Assembly (NCBI GenBank): GCA_026874595.1
Contig: CM049312.1
Coordinates: 54,067,429-54,131,428, forward strand
Length of the DNA stretch: 64,000 nucleotides
Source of the DNA: Sipunculus nudus
Lineage: Eukaryota; Annelida; Sipuncula; Golfingiida; Sipunculidae
Direction: 5' to 3'
The translations under genes and the position numbers were made by a program. Positions 56,030 through 64,000 of this stretch are shown in pieces. Position 1 is the stretch's first letter; the number at the start of each line of letters is the position of its first letter. Below the pieces are notes generated by a model, which was not told the DNA's origin, did not search any database, and was given only the letters and a program-made list of their open reading frames with translations.

Positions 56030-57230
56030 GTACAGATACCTTTGGCAACATGCCGCACATCAAACCAATGAAGAATCAGTGGGTTTTTCCTCCCGCATCC
56101 ACTTTTTCACTGAAGAATGGCGGTCAGTGGTCAGGCTCATGATGTTGGCACCTTGGACTTCAAGGAAGGACATGCCACGTTGAAGTCCCTCAAGTTCCAT
56201 GGCGTAGGACGATTTGACCTCGTTGCTCTGAAATGAAATAAAAATATTTGCAGCATGTTAAACCAACCTTTTTTCTCAATGCATACATTATGCATTCACA
56301 CAATTAATACATCTTTGAAATACAGGAATTGTTATACTGCAGTTTTTGATACACATCATGAAACTTTATTTTGGAGCAGGATGTTACAAGAATTAAGTTA
56401 TGTTTAACAGGCATGAGTGTGTACCAATTAAAAATATCCTGAAAATTCCTAAAAGTATCTTAGGTGAAGGGTGTGTATACACTTCTTTTTAAGTAAGATC
56501 TCTACAGATTTGCAATGATTATATAAGTCATCGGACCACATGAGAAATTTAATTTTTTATATCTGTTCCATACCATCACCAGCTCAAAGTGAAGAACTTT
56601 GTCTCGCTTCAGGTCAATGAAAGGATAGCTTCCATATATCGCTGTGTGTCAAGGGGAACAGCGACTTGCACCCCCTCCCAGTGTTAAGCGCCTCAGTTCG
56701 CACCTCCTGCATGTTTTACTGTTGTCGTGTCCAAACTGACAGGACAGCATGAATTATATAGTGGCTTTTAAGATTCATGTATGTCCTATATGTGATCCAG
56801 GCAAGATTTATGTGCCTCATGGAATTAAGGCTTTTTGCTGGACTTGAACCACTGAAAAGTATTCCAGCAGCAACGACGATGTTGCCAAGGGGCATCGTTC
56901 CCTGGCTTGGCTGACTTTGCCATTCACTGTAATGACCAAATGGACACAGCCGTTTGATGAGTGCCATGCTTCCTACCATTGTCTTCAGAATAACACTGCA
57001 GGGCGCCGTGCAGTCGGGACACACCAAGGATGCTTGTCAGGGAGGATTCGAACACCAAGAATTTTCTTTCCTTTACTGAACCTGGCAAAGTTCCGGTCAG
57101 TTCCTCGCCACTGTAAACAAACTGGGGGTACGTATATTTCACAAATTTTGTTATTATGAAGTTCTGTCTCTGTGATAGTTTTTCCATAAAATTATATATA
57201 TAAAATTTTATATATTAGGTAAGATTTATT

Positions 57231-57302
<72 letters not shown>

Positions 57303-57850
57303 GATGACCAATTCAGATTATCTTTTTTAACGTGTTAAAAGTACCTGTAAAATATAACTTGGTCTTAATTATAGCAGATCTGATTTACTTGGAAAAATTA
57401 TGTAATTTAAAACTGGAAAACTTAATCTCCTAATCAGGCTTCTCTTCCTTATCACTCTCTTCACCCAGTTGGGCGTCTGTTAACATCTCCTCTGGTGTCC
57501 AAACAGGTTTCTGAAGTATCCTGTCTGCATTGCCACAGATCCATCATGTTCAGATCCACTGTCCCAGTCAGTAGAGCTACAAATGCAATAAGTTGACAGG
57601 TGCATATCTTCTCTCTGTATTGAGACACTTCTGCGGGATACTGGTACTGGCACTTGGCGGGGGCAGTAACAAGTTGCACTGGATCCCACTCGTCCTAGAA
57701 AACATATGTCGGGAAGTATGGCATCCAATTTGTGCAGTCACTGGCAGATGCTGTGCAGTAAAATCGCAACTCTGGGAAGGTGGCGAGCTCTCAAATCCAG
57801 TCATTGCAGGGGAAAACAAGGGGGCATTCTCCTGATTTGATGCCATGTCA
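56030..57850 (-). pseudogene. Decayed multi-exon gene with TDRH block, probably transposase-derived
   Basis: Read on the minus strand. A first block, about 57846-57460, is Ser/Pro-rich and low-complexity. A second, about 57170-56574, shows ERKFLVFESSLTSIL, a frameshift, a cysteine-rich CPDC..CPFGH stretch, YSEWQSQP, GNIVVAAGILFSG, another frameshift, a TGA at 56651-56649, and YGSYPFIDL, ending in a plausible donor ATG|GTATGG. A third starts after TTTCAG at 56227: SNEVKSSYAMELEG, TDRHSSVKKWMREEKP (TDRH at 56128-56117), a one-base frameshift near 56078, then HWFDVRHVAKG. These blocks and their order recall a widespread uncharacterised metazoan family that I believe is transposase-derived (a Kolobok-like relation is a guess). 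At least three breaks, so non-functional. The 60845-61030 open stretch could be an earlier exon. Confidence 0.7.
57233..57297. repeat. (CT)n(AT)n compound microsatellite
   Basis: CT run to about 57266 followed by an AT run to about 57297. Confidence 0.97.
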
Positions 57851-58324
57851 CTGTCAGCGTTGTCTGTTTCTTCTGCAGCCTCTAGCTCTGACTAGACCTA
57901 GAGGTGAGTAAAATTATGTAAGGTTTAGGAAAGTATGCATATAAATATTATACTGGATCTGAAATTAAAGTCATGAAGAAAAAATTCACATATTAATTTA
58001 GAGTCAGTTGCATAAATTTACAAGGCCTACAGGCCTTATGCGAACCTGTGCAATGGGATATACATCAGGTATAATGCTTCCATGCTGGACCGTTACTTTT
58101 CAAATACATGTGTGACATGTACAATGCAAGTACTGAACATTTTGAACCTGAGTGCATGCACCAATTACACAAACATCACGGCTGAAATACTGGCATAGGT
58201 GCACGGAACACAAAAATGAATATAAGTTGCACCACCACTTACGTGAAAGCCATTAAAGATGTATGGAAATAAACACTGTCAGGCTTCAAACCACTTTTCG
58301 GCTATGTGCAAAGATTCATAAATC

Positions 58325-60475
58325 AACTAGATACAGGTAGTCGAAAGCGACTACGTGTATCCACCAAAATCAGATTAGTACAGGTGAAGTGAGGCCTGGA
58401 TTAAGTGGTAAGGGTAAATAGAGTGAAATGGATGTCTGCCATGTAAATATGTTTGTAGGTTGCACCACCAGAGACCAATACTGCAAATCACTCTTGATAA
58501 AAAGACATTGTTAATTCAACAAAAACAGAAAGGTAAGTAGTGCAACCTGTCTGGTTTACGAGAAAACTTTCCAAGATGGATGGACATGCAAAATTTCAGA
58601 CCAATACCATGACCCATTCCTGAAATATGAGCAATTTCACCCGAAGCACATGTAGGGATGGACGCCACAGGAAAACAATTGCAGTTGGCACCATCAGTCT
58701 AGAGTATAAGAGGGAGAAGTCTAAGATCAATAGATATGTACAATTTCAGGCCAATACTGCAAATAAAAGGGCATTAATTTATTCTACGAAAACAGAAGCT
58801 AGGTGGCGCCTCCTGTCTGCATTGACTTGTTTAAAATAATACAATGAACTTACCATGAAAACACAACACCAAGCTGTTTTAGTAGTCAGACTGCAGCACA
58901 TAGGCTTCTTCCAATCCTTGCAAAGTGCCAAAAATATTTATAGAGCTGACATCATCTAAGCTAATGGCCAACATCCAGGCACTGGCAAATCTTTGCAATC
59001 TGCCAATGGTAAACCAGGTGCTCTCATCTGTACACAAGTGGTCCCTCCCTGAAATAACTTTGAAATAAGTTTTCCCAATACGAAATGATTTTCAGCTGAC
59101 TTTTTATAAAAAAAAATCAGGAATATATGAAAAATTATATCAGGTGCATAATGAATGCAAAATTATAATACAGATACATCTCACTGATGAATTAAGTTGA
59201 GTATGGATACCAATTATTTATAATCCATGAACAGCCGTCTTTTTATAGCCACAGAGAGGTGAATATACGTGATGAATAAGCTGGTATGATGAATGATTTA
59301 AATCATCGATATAATTTTTTAAAAGTTTTTTTAAACATTCTTGTCAATAATAACCACAGATAACCTGAAATGTAAATGTCTAGTGGCTTGATGTAATAGA
59401 TGCAGATAAACTGTTGGAAGGCTAGATGTAACTGTTTCACACAGCTAACATATATGGTAAACTGACTCAATTCAATCGCCATAATTCAGCCAAAAATCAT
59501 TCAGTCATTCATGTGTAACCATTAAAGACAATTATTAAAAGAATTATTATAAAGAATCATGTAAAATATTTAACAAGTTAGCTTCGGTGTTGCAGGTTTA
59601 TAACTCATTTAGGAAGATAGAGCAAACTGGCTAAGTTCAGCTTCGTAACTCATCCAAAAAGCACTGAACTAAAACCATTTGAACACACTATAATTATCAA
59701 CATCTGAGGATAATGAATCTGTGAGATTTACGAATTTGGTCCAGTGGTTTTTGAGAAGAAGATCTTTGTAGCCACTGAGCTAAAATGGGCTATTATGGCA
59801 TATGACTACATTCAGCTTCCTATAACCAGTCAAAAGTCACTGGACAAAAACCGTTTGAACAAACTTCAGAAAGCACTACCCTTGGATCATTTCTGTGTGA
59901 TATTAAAAAATTTGGCCATAGGGTTTCAGATAAGAATTGTTTGTAGCCCTCAGTATGATACGGGCACTCATGACCCCCGTACAAAAAAAGGCCGATGCAG
60001 GTGGCGCCACCAATACCTCCGATTTAGATATGACTCATGTGAGCAATTTTAATATTGGCATTAAATTTGGTGATGATAGCTCCAGCCGTTTCTGAGATTG
60101 AAATTTAAGTATGCTTTTTTGGACAGAAGACTAAGTTCAACTTCCTGTAACTCGGCCAAAAATCTTCGAACTGGAACCATTCGAATAAATTTGAGAGATT
60201 GTTTCTGGAAATACTTCTGTGAAATATTGGACAACTTGGCTTGACGGTTTCGGAGAAGAAAATTTTTAAACAATTGTAAAAATTTTCCCTATAAAATCTA
60301 AATAAATGCAAATAGCCAAAAAATAACCAAAATCCGATGGTTTTTTAGATGACTGATTGTATTGCATTCGGTTTGGTGATGCTAGCTCCTGCCGTTTACG
60401 AGATAGTATGGGTTTACGTACAAACGACGGACGAAGCACCATCGCATAAGATAACAGGTTCGCTAAAAAAGCTCC
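58325..60475. mobile_element. Composite pearl/Helentron-like repeat
   Basis: Starts AACTAGATACAGGTAG with a hairpin (TAGTCG / CGACTA arms, 58338-58353), the same beginning as 23602. Internal diverged units: TTCAGCTTCGTAACTCATCC-type landmarks near 59634, 59810 and 60134. A GGTGGCGCCACC palindrome lies at 60000-60011. It ends with ACGACGGACGAAGCACCATC near 60425-60445. May be two nested copies; the interval 58830-59600 is unclear. Confidence 0.55.
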
Positions 60476-60844
60476 AAAACCGGAGATGCTTGAGATGATA
60501 ATTCATATAACATAATAACATAATACGTTTATTTTGTGATGTATTGTAAGTTGAGTGTTGATATTCAACATATTAATATACCAATGCAAGTTGTCAAGAG
60601 TAGGCAGCCGTGCACCGCACACGCATGTGTGTGACATTCTGCACCAGATCTTCCTAACGTTTAAAAGCAATTATGGGTATACATACAATAGCATGATTTT
60701 AAAGTAAAACAAATTAATTCAACAAATATACATGTATAAATATAACTGTAATTTTCTATGAAATAAAAATGCTTGTTTATTTATTTACGGTCATTGTCAC
60801 GGAATTCTGGCCGATAATAGGAGGTATTTGTTAAACTGTTACCA

Positions 60845-61030
60845 TTATTGGGAACTTGCCTGCAAATTTGCCCGCTTTGCAACTGCTAGACTTCTCCTTT
60901 CGGGTTTCTCCAGTGGTTCGGGTTTAAGCTTCAACGTTGGCACTGGGATTTTTCTTGAAGCTATCGTTCGTGAAGTGGACCTCGCATAACCTGGAGTGCC
61001 TCGTGGGATTAAAGTTTTTCCTCCCAACAT
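60845..61030 (-). other. Open frame, possible 5' exon of the decayed gene
   Basis: Sixty-one codons from an ATG at 61030, rich in Arg, Pro, Lys and Ser (IPRGTPGYARSTSRTIASRK). It lies on the same strand, upstream of the decayed gene at 56030-57850, with higher GC than its surroundings. No domain is recognised. The link is inferred from position and composition only. Confidence 0.35.
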
Positions 61031-61179
61031 TTGCCATCCAGATAGCTAGCAAATTTCATTCTGTATGACTCCAGTGAAAACATTGCCAGTCCCATTCCAA
61101 ATGCATCGTTACATTCATCCATAAACCCATTGTAGCATTCTTGCCCTTTGACCTGACCTCAGTTGGCCAGGCTCTGAGT

Positions 61180-61730
61180 AGCGTCATATCGACCCTCTGG
61201 CATTACGACCAGATTACTAGCGCCTGAGTGTCATGACATCTATATCTTAGGAACGCATTAATGAAGATGCAAATATTTTCGTCATTTCTGACAACGGTTC
61301 ATGGCCTACAGGGACACTGTTGATCAACATTAACCAGACAAATCGTTAGCATTTTTTGTGTACTTTCTAATAATACCAAACAGGAGCGAGAAAAGTTCGT
61401 TTTAACCCAGCACATTGGTAAACCCTTTGGCTTGTTTGTTGAATTTATGACCGCATGAACACACGGATGGCTCGCACGGGTTACAGGACGCAGGCAGCCT
61501 GCAGGCGATAAGGAAATGACCCGTGTCCATGGAGACGGTGTTTCAGTTTGGGTTGTGAGCTTGTATGTATACTATTGTGTAAATTCATTATTTTTAGAAT
61601 AATATTGAGATTATGGGCCGTTTACCACGATATGAATGCAACCTGATGCAAGACCACTGCGATACATTCCTAGATATAACTTGTATCACGACTCGAGTAG
61701 GCTTACCAGCCCAATTATCCGATTGCCAAC
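61180..61730 (+). mobile_element. Dispersed repeat, copy 2 (inverted relative to 26100-26640)
   Basis: Landmarks TCGTCATTTCTGACAACGGTTCATGG, ATTGGTAAACCCTTTGG, TGTTGAATTTATGACCGC, GTTTGGGTTGTGAG, ATGGGCCGTTTACCACGATAT and GTAGGCTTACCAGCCCA appear in the inverse order and strand to copy 1. Open frames at 61594-61803 on both strands are by-products. Confidence 0.75.
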
Positions 61731-61803
61731 TGAGTCGGGTTGTCACGGCTAGGCTTGGGGCATTAACACACAGTCGATATAGAGATGCCCCATAACCAAC
61801 CAC

Positions 61804-64000
61804 AAAGCAGGGTTATAACCCTGCCTTCAGTAGCCTGTATTAAAGGGAGAAAAACTCAGCAACTCACATTCTTTTGGACGAGACAAGTAGGCCCTATAGA
61901 AGGCTGGCCCTGAGGCCAGCAAGGGTATGGCTTCTTTTCACCTTGGGGTTGGTTTTACGACAGTGTCGGCTACCCAGTTGAAGAGCCACCCACTTCCACA
62001 GAGCAGTCTTTTTGTCTAGTCTGGTTTCTTTCTGTTTCATTTAAAAGTTTAGATAATAATATGCAGTCATGATAATTAGAAGGTTTAGGCTCTAAATTTT
62101 ATTCCAGTAAAAAAGTGATACACTTTTATCTCTTTTAACCGTGCGAGTGCATGTTGCCCAAGCACAATTTCCTCCCAGAATAAAAAAGCAGCTACATCTG
62201 GCGAGCGATGCTTTTCGGCTGTTATCAACAGCTAAGAGACGAATTCTTGAAAATAAATTGCTTATTTTGAGTTAATTCTGGGTTCTTTTTAGAATCAGAA
62301 TATACTTAAGGGCCTTATTTGTGAAATTCTGCTAAATAGGCGATCTATTCAAATGAAAAATAACAACATTTAAAAATAAAATGCCTGGGTTTTATTTCTA
62401 AAGGAAGTTCCTTTTATTTAGTACATTTATTTTGTGAACCGGAATAGGGGCTGCTTATAAATGTACGTAGACCCGTCTCTGTTTAAAGAACAATGCGCGT
62501 TAATTTATTTGAAAAAGCTAGTACTACTTTAGATTTCTTTAATAAACTGTTATAGTAATTTGCTCTTCTTTGGCTATGAAGCAGTATACATTATAGTATA
62601 CATAGTATATATATTATACAGTAATCCCACACTATTGAACCTTTATCTGTACAATTTACAGTAAATACTACGGTTATTGGGAATTTTAGTTGTGGATAAA
62701 CAAGTCATATTATAGTTTCACATTCCTATAAAATGTAAGCCTTAATATCATTATATTTCTAATTACTTCAATCCTTGATTAAAATTAAATCCCTCAGTGT
62801 TAAACTTGAATTGTGTGTTCTCATTAAGAGGTTATATAGAAAAAATACAAAATAAGTGTATGATAATTATGTTTATAAAATATGTGTGACTACAATGTTA
62901 ATGCAAGAAAAATATCATGTGCTATATGTACCATTAGGTGATGTGTAAAAACTGTAACACTTATTACATTGAGCATAAGCGTAAGCCGCAAATATTTAAT
63001 GCCTTCCTTGCAAACAGCCAGGCAGCTCGTGCCTGCAATTGTATACAATTCATGTTTTACTTATAATGAATGACTTTTTCTTTGCAAAAATTAATCAGCC
63101 AATCTAATAATTTGTATATGAAAACTTTCAGGGCTTGATCTAAATTAGCTGGATAATACTGAAATAAAGAGTAACAGCTCAAAACTATATTATGCGTAGC
63201 TGTCTCTTGAATAAAAGTAACATAGCTTCTGTTTTATAAATACGTATTGATGGAACCTTAGACTTGATAATATCTATACTGTTTTACTTGTGAATGTGCT
63301 TTGTTAGAAACATTAGTTAAATACTTGATTATAGTCTAAACTAGATAGTCGGTTTAAAAGATTTTATATGCTCCTCTGCCAAAATTAGAATTGTATTGTA
63401 TAAACCCTAAATGTGTAATCTTATGTTTAAATCAAATGAGATTCTTGTGTAGAACAATTTAATCTACATGCTATATTTAAAACAAGGATGTAATTCATTT
63501 ACCTCAAATAGAGGTTTCAAAAACTTGCATGTGCACATGTATTTCAAAGGAACGACCGTTTGACCAAATGTCACAAGAGTCACAGGTCATTGCTTGATAC
63601 CAGCTGTGTTTCTGGTTCTTCCAGTTCTGATAAACCCGGGTAAAATTAATAGCTTAACCAAAAGGCCATGCCTAAAGGCTATTGCATCACAAAGGGCTGA
63701 ACATATATCACCCCCATTCAGGTGTCAGAGTTTTCCATCTTCACAGGGCCTGCCTGTCATCTTATTTATTTCTCAGTAAGGCTTAACAAACCAGACACCG
63801 ACCCCTTAATCCCTGACGTAATCGGTGACTTAATCCCTGTGCCCCACATGAGGTTATATAACATCCCATGAGGCTGATATTTCAAACAGGCCAGCACAGA
63901 TTATCTTATCACCACCTGCAGGTACTTGTGTTAAGCAGATTATACACCTGGTCACAAAGTCATGTGAATGTATAAGTACAGTCGTCTCCTTGTATGTCAA
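61804..64000. other. Intergenic, no recognised content
   Basis: AT-rich with only short open frames. No gene, array or element is recognised. Confidence 0.6.

Noticed and set aside
56830-56860. tRNA T-arm-like GGTTCAAGTCC on the minus strand
   Set aside because: No paired T stem, acceptor stem or anticodon arm around it; it lies within the decayed coding exon.

Overview
This is animal genomic DNA, AT-rich and mostly non-coding. The one gene I can reconstruct fully is split into eight exons by GT-AG introns of 0.4 to 16.8 kb. The dispersed repeats (GACCTTGACC arrays, GGTGGCGCCACC palindromes, GACGGACGG tails, elements with a core of tandem 140-155 bp units and terminal hairpins) resemble those of molluscs, including the pearl/Helentron-like elements described in bivalves. 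I infer a lophotrochozoan, most likely a mollusc; the species cannot be read from the sequence.

The gene is a Nemo-like kinase (NLK), an atypical MAP kinase, on the minus strand. It runs from the ATG at 38143 to the TAA at 6949, with 1311 coding bases and 436 residues. Every junction joins in frame, and the glycine loop, catalytic lysine, HRD, DFG, TQE activation motif, APE and C-terminal tail are all present. It looks functional.

Layout from left to right. 1-2365: one 31-bp minisatellite in three subfamilies, arranged symmetrically with the most uniform copies in the middle. 2366-6948: 3' flank or UTR of NLK, with a second 31-bp array at 4573-4812. 6949-12473: NLK exons 8 to 3. 12474-20936: intron 2. 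20937-21122: exon 2. 21123-37958: intron 1, packed with dispersed and tandem repeats, several carrying nuclear-receptor-like half-sites. 37959-38143: exon 1. 38144-38760: putative promoter with CRE, E-box and CCAAT matches. 38859-38937: long (AT)n tract. 42542-49455: a decayed Ty3/gypsy-type LTR retrotransposon with two recognisable LTRs, gag, protease, RT and RNase H remnants, no visible integrase, and a relic resembling an SGNH hydrolase in its 3' part. 50676-51283: GC-rich TIR element, PIF/Harbinger-like. 51630-51847: a second small TIR element. 56030-57850: a decayed multi-exon gene on the minus strand with a TDRH block, probably transposase-derived. 58325-60475: a composite dispersed repeat. 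61180-61730: inverted copy of a repeat also present at 26100-26640. The remainder is AT-rich sequence with no recognised content.

There is no operon-like organisation. NLK is the only live gene seen; the rest is repeat biology around and inside it. The points most worth following are the shared 31-bp periodicity of two separate arrays, the nuclear-receptor-type motifs spread by repeats through NLK intron 1, and the SGNH-like relic inside an LTR element.
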